Both the position numbers and the translations under genes were made by a program. From the NCBI GenBank assembly GCA_003818595.1, contig RPQV01000231.1:1-6023 (forward strand): a DNA stretch of 6,023 bases. The letters run 5' to 3'. The notes under the pieces are model-generated. The model had not been told where the DNA came from, made no database searches, and worked only from the letters and a program-made list of their open reading frames with translations. The stretch is from Calditrichota bacterium (GTDB taxonomy: Bacteria; Zhuqueibacterota; Zhuqueibacteria; Residuimicrobiales; Krinioviventaceae). Positions 1 to 5,532 of the stretch are shown in pieces (the stretch's first letter is position 1; every line of letters starts with the position of its first letter).

Positions 1-82
1 CAATTATCTCATAAACAGGAACAGCACAGTTGGAAACCTTCACGGAGCCTAAAGCATTGGTAGAAAATCCGCATTACCGGGA

Positions 83-197
83 TCAAAGGCAGAAAAGTCT
101 GGCTGGCAACCGCATTAACCAGGCTTGCTGCCGCCGCGATTTTCAACCTTTTCTTGCCAGCCAAGTTATCGTAAAATGTAGCTATAGGATAATGTTT
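83..197 (-). pseudogene. Possible remnant of an IS110-family transposase C-terminus
   Basis: Read on the minus strand from just after a stop at 200-198, the frame gives KHYPIATFYDNLAGKK and then RLKIAAAASLV. A one-base shift near 115 continues as MRLPARLFCL and ends at TGA (85-83). This order resembles the C-terminal end of IS110-type transposases as I remember it: an HNP motif, FYxRL, GKPxKVA, then MRKL. Neither a start codon nor the catalytic domain is present, and the upstream sequence (198-273) does not continue the frame, so at most a short decayed tail remains. No terminal inverted repeat is visible; IS110 elements usually lack one. The match rests on about 35 degenerate residues and one assumed frameshift, so it is tentative. 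Chance coding in a non-coding gap is the main alternative. Confidence 0.3.
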
Positions 198-273
198 TTA
201 AGCAAATTGATTTAAAACACCCCCTTTTTAATCCATTCATATTTAGCCATTGAAACTCTCTTTCTCACCGAAC

Positions 274-2451
274 TCAGAAATAAAACAAGTATTTCAGCTT
301 CAACACCGAAACCCGATCTATAGTGTGCAATCGGTTGCGAAGCAACATGCCCGCGCCGTCAAATTCATCGCTGCGGTCCTGCAGCTCATTGACGGCAAAA
401 TAGATCCAGCTTTTCGGGCGAAAATTATAGGAAAAAAGCAACCCGCCGATGAATCGTTCAACGCGGGAATTGCTTCTGGTATAAACCTGATCCACATACA
501 CGCGCACGTTCAGATTATTGACCGGCGTCACCGAAACAAACGGACGCCAATTATAGGTGATCTCTTCGATAGTATTTTGCGGATTGAATTCGACAAAAGA
601 ACCGAGGTCTGCACCCAGGGTCACAGCATCCAACGCGTGCCAATCAAACTCGCCCTGCCACATGGCCAGATACGCCGCATATTCGCGCGCGAAATTATAG
701 GCGCGCAAAATATCAGTATTCATCGATAAACTCCACTTGGGAGAAATATTGAACGAGGTGTTCAAAACAAATTCGGACATGGGATACTGCACATCATTAT
801 CACGCGCCTTGCCGCCGATGAGATTGATTTCAAATCCCCAATTTTTACGAAACTCCATATTATAAATCAAGGCGAGGGCGCGATCGGCATAGTCATCCAC
901 TTTTTCATACTGAGTGAAAAAGCCGAAAACCAACATAACAGACTGTACCGCTCCCTTTTCAAAGAACCAACGCGGACCGACCAAATTGGTGAGCTCGGCC
1001 GTACCCTTCCACGGCACATATCCGACCTGATCCACATCGAAATCTTGATCGATAAAATTGCCGCGCATACCCCAGACTAACTTGGGCTTGGACATCAGCA
1101 ACCCGAAGGATGAAGCGAATCCTCCCTCATCATTTTTATAGGAACGGGCAACCTGATACGAAAGCTGCCAATCGGATGCGCGAAACGCACCGTCAATATC
1201 GATGACGCCGTTGCGTTCCTCAGCCGAGTTCTTGCCAACATACAGCAAACCGATCGACGAGTTTTTCAGAATTTGCCGTTTCAGACGCGCGGCGCTGAAA
1301 AAAGCCTGCGGTTCCTCTTCCGCGACAGCATCGGACAGGTATGATTTGCGTCCGGTCTGGGCGATGAAACCGCCATACTCCCAGTCACCGATGCGCCCGA
1401 ACGCGCGCGTCCCCAGCTGCAGCGGCGTCTCGGCGCCGTCAGCCAGCTTTTTGCCGACGCGCCGCGAATAGAACAATTCCAGGGGTCGATAAAAGCCGCT
1501 GTCGCGTTCGCGTCCGCTGGGATTGAACACCTCGCTGCCTTCGGTAAAAAACGGACGCCGCTCCTCATAATAGGACTCGTAGCGGGTGACGTTAAAATCA
1601 TACGGATCAGCTTCGATCTGAGCAAAATCGGGATTGGCGGTCAGCTGCAGTGTCAATTGTTGAGAGGGATTATAGAAAACATCCACACCGGCCTGAGAAT
1701 TGACGTCATATTTGCCGGCATTTTCGTAAAGCGCCTGCGTGAAACCGACTGGATAGATTTCCAAGTTCAATCCCCGCACGGATGGCTGAAAATCTTCAAA
1801 TATTAACCGACCGAATTTGGAAACCCGTTGGCCTTCGTTTTTTTCATAAGGGCGCCAAAATATATCTTCGCTGTTGACGCCGATCCAACGATAAAAATCG
1901 ATTCCCCAGGCCGTCAATTTTTCATCATATTGAATGGAGCGATAAGGGACTTCCATCTCCACCATGTATCCCCAATCGTAGACTTTGGCCGCGGAAAACC
2001 ATACGCCATCCCAGGTATAATCGCGATTTCTCGCGTCATCGACAAGGCGACAGTCAGTGCGCACGCCCGAAGCCGAAACGCAAAAGCGATAGGCGCTGCG
2101 TTGATCGCCGAATGTATCGATCATGAATGCCGCCACATCACCGCCGAAACTGTCGAGCTGACCGGTGAAGCACTGCACCGCCGCCTTTTCCTGATAACAG
2201 GCGATGAGACAATAGAGAGCTTTCTCGGTCGTCAACAATCTGGCGATGGTGCGATGGCTGGGCGCCTGACCGAAATAGGGACTGTATTGATGGAATTCGA
2301 CCGCCGAATCAGCGAGGGACCAAACAGATTCCATCTGGCCATCAACGACAATTTCAGAATCGACTTTATGCAGTGAAACGGTTTCCGTCCCCGCCCAAAT
2401 CAAGCCTTGAAACAGGCTCAAAATCATACTCATCAACAAAAGACACCGCAT
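274..2451 (-). CDS. CBM9-like / DUF5916 outer-membrane beta-barrel protein
   Basis: This 725-residue protein is probably exported to the outer membrane. Residues 1-20 form a signal peptide (short basic start, hydrophobic core, IWA before the likely cut). About 25-215 is a carbohydrate-binding family 9-like beta-sandwich (VDSEIVVDGQMES near the start). The rest is the DUF5916 region, with the family's hallmark stretch at about 273-305: NPDFAQIEAD, a NVTRYESYYEE segment, then ERRPFFTEGSEVF, followed by LFYSRRVGKK. The second half is rich in alternating, aromatic beta-strands and ends in LKYLFYF with a terminal Phe, as expected of a barrel inserted by the BAM machinery. The frame stays open upstream to a TTG at 2520, but the ATG at 2451 is preferred: it starts the signal peptide and has GGAG six bases upstream. 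The ligand is unknown; many relatives are annotated only by domain. Family assignment is firm, function is not. Confidence 0.9.
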   Translation of the reverse strand: MRCLLLMSMILSLFQGLIWAGTETVSLHKVDSEIVVDGQMESVWSLADSAVEFHQYSPYFGQAPSHRTIARLLTTEKALYCLIACYQEKAAVQCFTGQLDSFGGDVAAFMIDTFGDQRSAYRFCVSASGVRTDCRLVDDARNRDYTWDGVWFSAAKVYDWGYMVEMEVPYRSIQYDEKLTAWGIDFYRWIGVNSEDIFWRPYEKNEGQRVSKFGRLIFEDFQPSVRGLNLEIYPVGFTQALYENAGKYDVNSQAGVDVFYNPSQQLTLQLTANPDFAQIEADPYDFNVTRYESYYEERRPFFTEGSEVFNPSGRERDSGFYRPLELFYSRRVGKKLADGAETPLQLGTRAFGRIGDWEYGGFIAQTGRKSYLSDAVAEEEPQAFFSAARLKRQILKNSSIGLLYVGKNSAEERNGVIDIDGAFRASDWQLSYQVARSYKNDEGGFASSFGLLMSKPKLVWGMRGNFIDQDFDVDQVGYVPWKGTAELTNLVGPRWFFEKGAVQSVMLVFGFFTQYEKVDDYADRALALIYNMEFRKNWGFEINLIGGKARDNDVQYPMSEFVLNTSFNISPKWSLSMNTDILRAYNFAREYAAYLAMWQGEFDWHALDAVTLGADLGSFVEFNPQNTIEEITYNWRPFVSVTPVNNLNVRVYVDQVYTRSNSRVERFIGGLLFSYNFRPKSWIYFAVNELQDRSDEFDGAGMLLRNRLHTIDRVSVLKLKYLFYF

Positions 2452-2460
2452 TCCTCTCTC
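2452..2460 (-). promoter_or_regulatory. Ribosome binding site fixing the DUF5916 gene start
   Basis: On the minus strand, GGAGAGAGGA leads directly into the ATG at 2451, so GGAG sits six bases from the start. The longer reading from the TTG at 2520 has no comparable site and would put 23 extra residues ahead of the signal peptide. This decides the start. Confidence 0.7.
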
Positions 2461-2485
2461 CGTGTATTCCAGGGGTGATCGCTGT

Positions 2486-2511
2486 TCAATCGTCTTGGGG
2501 AGAACGATTAA
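2486..2511 (-). promoter_or_regulatory. Small hairpin in the DUF5916 5' leader
   Basis: The minus-strand leader contains TTAATCGT and ACGATTGA, which pair over eight positions (one G-T) around a 10-base loop. It lies about 35 bases before the start codon. It could be a leader stem or a protein-binding dyad; the stem is short and chance is possible. A TATTAT hexamer at 2541-2536 on the same strand could be a -10 box, but I see no good -35 partner. Confidence 0.25.
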
Positions 2512-2590
2512 CTGCTTCAAAAATCGAATTGGGCTATAATACGCGCCTGGTGTAGATGAGTTTCATTCTCGTCGATGGGTATAGAACGTT

Positions 2591-2626
2591 CCTGCCCAGC
2601 AACTCAACATCTTGTCAATGGGCAGG
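2591..2626 (-). terminator. Hairpin downstream of the reductase and its remnant partner
   Basis: CCTGCCCA (2591-2598) and TGGGCAGG (2619-2626) are perfect 8-bp inverted arms around a 20-base loop. The stem begins nine bases after the stop codon (2637-2635) of the remnant frame, where a terminator for the minus-strand reductase transcript would be expected. No run of T follows on either strand, so it is not a classic intrinsic terminator. It may act as a 3'-end stabilising stem or be a relic. Confidence 0.35.
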
Positions 2627-2634
2627 TCGGCTCA

Positions 2635-2740
2635 TTATGCGTGATGATAAACGTATGCAAATGCCTGAGCAAACTCTTCCAACGTCGTCGGAGTCGTGTT
2701 GTCTGCATTGCGGGTATAATCTTCACTGAGAAATCTCCTT
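2635..2740 (-). pseudogene. Remnant of an SDR/NmrA-type oxidoreductase gene (internally deleted)
   Basis: Directly after the reductase stop, in the same frame, runs an open stretch ending SEDYTRNADNTTPTT then LEEFAQAFAYVYHHA and TAA (2637-2635). It reads like the C-terminal tail of an NAD(P)-binding SDR/NmrA-type protein, where a 'grpPrTleeFa'-like motif is common near the end. No start codon of its own is present. A strong ribosome site, AAGGAG (2740-2735), overlaps the reductase stop, and eight bases later a GTG (2726) opens another frame beginning VKII, as SDR proteins often do. The simplest reading is a second operon gene that lost its middle, leaving a start in one frame and a tail in another. 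This is inference: the tail is only about 30 residues. An alternative is a stop-codon extension of the reductase, which already has a complete family C-terminus. Confidence 0.35.
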
Positions 2741-3360
2741 TATGAACGTTTCAGTAATTTAATGGCCATTGATCGACCCTGTTTTTGCACAATGGCCAGG
2801 TTGATCCAAACCAGAGCCAGTTGCTCCAGTAATGGAATCTTGTCAAAACCCCCAAAATCATAGCACTCTGCAAATCCAATATCCTTTGCCAGAGCAACGG
2901 CCGCTTTTTTCGCCGCCACGCTGTCTCCGGCAACAAACATATCCGCCGCCGTTTCTCCATAACCGGGATTCTGCATATTTTCATATCCGGTGGAATTAAA
3001 ACATTTGGCGAAATGCTTCACATTGGTCAATGCCGTCAACGCTTCTGCGGCATTCTTGCATGGTTTCGGAGCAGAAAAAAGTGAATTGGTCGCATCAATG
3101 ATGATTTTTTCCTGAACATCGCCAAATTGTCGGATGACATCGATCACCGCATCTGCCGGCACCGCAAGAATGATGACGTCCGCCTGCGCGACAGTATCAT
3201 TTATCCCGAGGGCCGTAATTCTCGGATTTTGTTGTACAATCGTCTTGATCTTGGCAGCCAAAGGATCGCGCACACCCAGAAACAGCTGATGTCCTGCACG
3301 ATCAAGAGCGACCGCCAATGCAGCACCGACATTACCGGCGCCGATTACAGCAATCTTCAT
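2740..3360 (-). CDS. NADP-dependent reductase, F420-oxidoreductase/NAD-binding family
   Basis: This 206-residue cytoplasmic protein has a single Rossmann fold. GAGNVG at residues 7-12 binds the dinucleotide. The second strand ends GVRDP (29-33), where an Arg in place of an acidic residue suits the NADP 2'-phosphate. DVIILAVPADAV (61-72) and KIIIDATN (85-92) are the next strands, and AKCFNSTG (118-125) is typical of NADPH-dependent F420 reductase-like proteins. Whether it uses F420 cannot be told: no F420 biosynthesis gene is nearby, and many bacterial members have unknown substrates. The frame could begin at an ATG at 3390, but the ATG at 3360 gives the family's MKIAVIGAG start and has AAGGA about ten bases upstream. 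It is divergent from the FAD oxidoreductase and overlaps the ribosome site of a remnant gene downstream, suggesting a former two-gene operon. Confidence 0.82.
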   Translation of the reverse strand: MKIAVIGAGNVGAALAVALDRAGHQLFLGVRDPLAAKIKTIVQQNPRITALGINDTVAQADVIILAVPADAVIDVIRQFGDVQEKIIIDATNSLFSAPKPCKNAAEALTALTNVKHFAKCFNSTGYENMQNPGYGETAADMFVAGDSVAAKKAAVALAKDIGFAECYDFGGFDKIPLLEQLALVWINLAIVQKQGRSMAIKLLKRS

Positions 3361-3489
3361 AGGACGGTTTTCCTTTCTCTTGATATTCATTCGTCGAAAC
3401 GAAAATGATTCTCTCGTCTATTAAATGGAGATCAAAAACAGTTTGCCAATGCAATAAATTTCATTTAATTTCTGCATAATCGCCGGCTG

Positions 3490-3606
3490 ATGCAGCCATT
3501 GAAAAACGGCGCCTTCTCCGTCGCCGGGATCAACAATGTCGCCGCCATCGCGATTTCTAATAAAAATGAATCAATTTGCGATGTTCATCGTAAAAAGTTC
3601 AAATAA
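3490..3606 (+). CDS. Doubtful 38-residue ORF or gene fragment in the intergenic island
   Basis: An ATG at 3490 opens a 38-codon frame ending TAA at 3604-3606. The middle part, NGAFSVAGINNVAAIAISNK, uses codons that look like those of the neighbouring genes (many end in C or G), unlike the AT-rich flanks. No Shine-Dalgarno site precedes it and I do not recognise the product. The opposite strand is open too, reading RNRDGGDIVDPGDGEGAVFQ across the same bases from just after a TGA to a TAA near 3420, without a convincing start. It may be a scrap of a lost gene on either strand, or simply a GC-rich regulatory segment. Confidence 0.15.
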   Translation: MQPLKNGAFSVAGINNVAAIAISNKNESICDVHRKKFK

Positions 3607-3654
3607 AAATCGGCATGAATAAACGTGCAGACCCATACGACTATACCTATTGCG

Positions 3655-3660
3655 AAAGGA
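3655..3660 (+). promoter_or_regulatory. Ribosome binding site fixing the FAD oxidoreductase start
   Basis: AAAGGA ends five bases before the ATG at 3666. The same frame has an earlier ATG at 3615, but that one has no comparable site and would add 17 polar residues ahead of the conserved dinucleotide fold. Confidence 0.7.
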
Positions 3661-3665
3661 CCGAT

Positions 3666-5147
3666 ATGAAAGTCTCCATCATCGGCGCCGGCATCGGCGG
3701 TCTCACACTGGCCAATTATTTGACCCAGCAAGGCCATCAAGTCACCCTGTTTGAAGCCCATTCTTCACCCGGTGGCTACACCGCCGGATTTCGCCGCCAT
3801 GGATTTTATTTTGAAAGCGGCACCCTGTCATTTGAATCCGGAAGCATGGTTTTTAAAGCCATGGAAGACCTCGGCGTTCGCGACAAGATCCGCTTTGTCC
3901 CGCAAAAGAGCCGCTGGATGTCGCCGCGATTCGACGGTGCACCAGAAAACTGGGAGCAATTTAAGGAATTGCTGCTCAACGCCTATCCGGAAGAGCAGGC
4001 CGGATTGACACAATATTTCCGTCACACCGAGCCGCTGATCAAGATGATGACGGCGCTGCAGCCGCCGGCTTCTTTCAAACAATCGCTTGCAATTCCGTTC
4101 AAGCTCGCTCAATTCATGCGTTACTTTTATCAGTATAAAAATGTCACCATCACCGACTTTACCGGCCGATTTTTCACTCCCTCCTCTCCGCTGTACAACT
4201 TTCTCAAAGAGCTGGGATACCCTGACATGTCGGCCTGGCTGCTGGGCGGCGCCATTTACACTCTCTTTTATGATTATTACACCGTTGAGGACGGCATGCA
4301 GTCCTGGGCCGATGTGCTGGCGGAAGCGTTCCGCCAACGCGGCGGAACCCTGCGGCTCAAGACGCCGGTGGAGCGAATTCTCACCGAGAATGGCCGGGCT
4401 GTCGGCGTCATGATCAACGGTGAACGGCTCTCCGCGGATATTGTGGTTTCAGCCATGGATTATAAAAAAACGTTCCTGCAGCTTCTCGATCATCCGGAAC
4501 TGCTGGCGGCTGATCTGCATGACAAGATCGCCAACACCGCGGTGTCTGAAGGAATTTTCACCGTCTATTTGGGACTGAACATCCCGCACTCGCGATTTCA
4601 GCAGATGCTCAAATTGCCGCACGTGTTGTTCAATGACGGCAGCTTCGGCGCCGATGTACACAACAGCCACGATGCAGACTATTTCCAGAAAGCGTCTCTG
4701 TCGCTCTACTCTCCCTCACTGATGAACGCGAGCCTTGCGCCTCGGGATAAATCTTCGCTGATGATTTCAGCGGTCGCCCCCTATCGCTGGATGAATAATT
4801 GGGGAGGCGGTGTGCGCGCGGAATATGAAAGCCTGAAAAAGCGCGTCACTTCAGTCCTGCTGGAGCGCGCGGCGAAACTCCTTCCCGACATCAGCAATGC
4901 CGTCGAATTCGTGGATGCCGCCACGCCGCTCACCTACGAACGCTATACCGGCAACAGCGACGGCGCCACGTCGGCTTTCAGCTGGAATCCTCATAAAAGA
5001 TTCTACAAGAACATGATCAGCGCCCACATCGATACGCCGGTGAAAAATCTGTACATTGGTTCCTGCTGGTCGTCGCAGATCGGCGGCGTCCCCGGCGCCA
5101 TCGGCGCCGCACAAAAGATCGCTAAAAGACTCGGCTCGGGAAAATAG
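3666..5147 (+). CDS. CrtI/CrtISO-type FAD-dependent oxidoreductase (phytoene desaturase family)
   Basis: This 493-residue flavoprotein belongs to the amine-oxidase/phytoene desaturase superfamily. Residues 1-30 are the FAD-binding Rossmann motif: VSIIGAGIGG, then a helix, then LFE with Glu30 binding the ribose. It is followed by SSPGGYTAGFRRHGFYFESG, typical of carotenoid desaturases, carotene isomerases and retinol saturase. A second nucleotide-contacting segment lies mid-protein (GGTLRLKTPVERIL, then GERLSADIVVSAMDY). The C-terminal signature is at about 461-480: NLYIGSCWSSQIGGVPGAIG. Length is normal for the family. It would act on a lipophilic polyene or similar substrate, probably at the membrane surface. 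No crtB, crtE or other carotenoid gene is in the window, so desaturase, isomerase and saturase roles cannot be separated. It stands alone on its strand, with a repeat element downstream. Confidence 0.85.
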   Translation: MKVSIIGAGIGGLTLANYLTQQGHQVTLFEAHSSPGGYTAGFRRHGFYFESGTLSFESGSMVFKAMEDLGVRDKIRFVPQKSRWMSPRFDGAPENWEQFKELLLNAYPEEQAGLTQYFRHTEPLIKMMTALQPPASFKQSLAIPFKLAQFMRYFYQYKNVTITDFTGRFFTPSSPLYNFLKELGYPDMSAWLLGGAIYTLFYDYYTVEDGMQSWADVLAEAFRQRGGTLRLKTPVERILTENGRAVGVMINGERLSADIVVSAMDYKKTFLQLLDHPELLAADLHDKIANTAVSEGIFTVYLGLNIPHSRFQQMLKLPHVLFNDGSFGADVHNSHDADYFQKASLSLYSPSLMNASLAPRDKSSLMISAVAPYRWMNNWGGGVRAEYESLKKRVTSVLLERAAKLLPDISNAVEFVDAATPLTYERYTGNSDGATSAFSWNPHKRFYKNMISAHIDTPVKNLYIGSCWSSQIGGVPGAIGAAQKIAKRLGSGK

Positions 5148-5188
5148 CTCTGCGCCTGTGCGAGGTCATAAAAATCGGCTGCAGATGG

Positions 5189-5389
5189 CTCACGCAAAGA
5201 CGCCAAGACGCAAAGAAGGGTTTTGGTATTTTGTCTGCGAATTAAAGTGCGCCCTATAATGAAAAATTGGATGATTGAAATTAACCTCGCACGGAGACAC
5301 AGAGATCACGGAGAAATGATCATTTATTTCTCCGCGTCTTCGTGACTTGGTGCGAGTTCTTCCTTTGCGTCTTTGCGTCTCTGCGTGAA
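5189..5389. repeat. Nested two-tier inverted repeat made of 8-bp units
   Basis: The outer arms are 5189-5219 and 5359-5389, 31 bases each. The left holds three tandem 8-mers ACGCAAAG, ACGCCAAG, ACGCAAAG (5192-5215). The right holds their inverse, CTTTGCGT, CTTTGCGT, CTCTGCGT (5363-5386). Inside lies a second imperfect palindrome (5286-5356) bounded by CTCGCAC and GTGCGAG, whose arms are also 8-bp-periodic (CACGGAGA, CACAGAGA on the left; TCTCCGCG, TCTTCGTG on the right). The tiers are spaced asymmetrically: 66 bases on the left, 2 on the right. It could fold into a long stem in RNA or a cruciform in DNA. From memory, related 'CGCAAAGACGCAAAG' strings recur between genes of many environmental bacteria and create spurious peptides; I know of no settled function. 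A MITE-like element or a transcript-end structure are both possible. Confidence 0.85.
5231..5260 (+). promoter_or_regulatory. Possible sigma-70-like promoter inside the repeat's left spacer
   Basis: TTGTCT (5231-5236, four of six to TTGACA) is followed after 18 bases by a perfect TATAAT (5255-5260). It would transcribe rightward through the inner palindrome and right outer arm. No gene starts directly downstream except the glycosidase some 270 bases on. Whether this organism uses such promoters is unknown. Confidence 0.25.
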
Positions 5390-5459
5390 TCTTTTCCCGC
5401 ATTCACCGACGCTCCCTTGATTATCCCCGATTTTCCGCAAACAAACAAATCCACCGTAG

Positions 5460-5465
5460 TATAAT
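5460..5465 (+). promoter_or_regulatory. Possible -10 box of the glycosidase gene
   Basis: A perfect TATAAT lies 67 bases before the ATG at 5533, a sensible leader length. No -35-like hexamer stands 16-18 bases upstream. Just after it, CAAGG-CAC-CCTTG (5467-5479) forms a short dyad over the expected transcription start, which could be an operator. Confidence 0.3.
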
Positions 5466-5532
5466 TCAAGGCACCCTTGCTGGACTCTCCTGACATTCAA
5501 CTCAAGATATCATTCAATTTTGCGGATCATCG

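Larger units (their letters stand above)
3361..3665. other. Divergent intergenic region between the two redox genes
   Basis: About 305 bases carry the start signals of both flanking genes. A dyad, TTCGT-CGAA-ACGAA (3390-3403), lies 30 bases upstream of the reductase ATG and could be an operator. The flanks are AT-rich, but 3481-3560 is a GC-rich island that reads open on both strands. I see no convincing -35/-10 pair for either gene and no RNA gene. Confidence 0.5.
5148..5532. other. Gene-free region between the oxidoreductase and the glycosidase
   Basis: About 385 bases with no credible gene. Most of it (5189-5389) is the nested inverted repeat. The remainder, 5390-5532, is the upstream region of the glycosidase gene with a TATAAT box and a small dyad. 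Short frames here translate to repetitive basic peptides (HAKTPRRK-like) and are repeat artefacts. No rho-independent terminator with a T run follows the oxidoreductase. Confidence 0.7.

Noticed and set aside
30..215. 61-codon plus-strand frame at the left edge
   Set aside because: It needs a TTG start without a Shine-Dalgarno site, and the product is unrecognisable. The minus strand here reads more like a decayed gene.
211..231. Terminator for the DUF5916 gene from the A-rich and T-rich ends around a C run
   Set aside because: Pairing would be TTAAAA with TTTTAA only, all A-T and six pairs, too weak for an intrinsic terminator.
212..250. 12-codon minus-strand frame MAKYEWIKKGVF after the DUF5916 stop
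   Set aside because: It is too short to support, has only a weak purine stretch upstream, and no family is recognisable. It could be the truncated start of a lost gene but nothing else backs this.
250..729. 159-codon plus-strand frame over the C-terminal barrel of the DUF5916 protein
   Set aside because: It is antisense to regular beta-strand coding, has no signal, motif or ribosome site, and its composition follows from the opposite strand.
1828..2376. 182-codon open frame on the plus strand opposite the DUF5916 gene
   Set aside because: It lies wholly inside a gene with clear family motifs, its product (many His, Ile, Arg) resembles nothing known, and no ribosome site precedes it. It is a shadow of the coding strand.
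3828..4337. 169-codon minus-strand frame within the FAD oxidoreductase
   Set aside because: It is antisense to a gene whose FAD motifs and ribosome site are clear, and its product shows no domain.
5189..5389. CRISPR-like array
   Set aside because: The repeat units are 8 bp, directly adjacent without spacers, and arranged as inverted arms. No cas gene is present.
5056..5402. Basic small frames over the repeat (HAKTPRRKE on plus, HAETQRRK on minus)
   Set aside because: They are translations of the 8-bp repeat units. Such peptides recur as annotation artefacts wherever this repeat lies.
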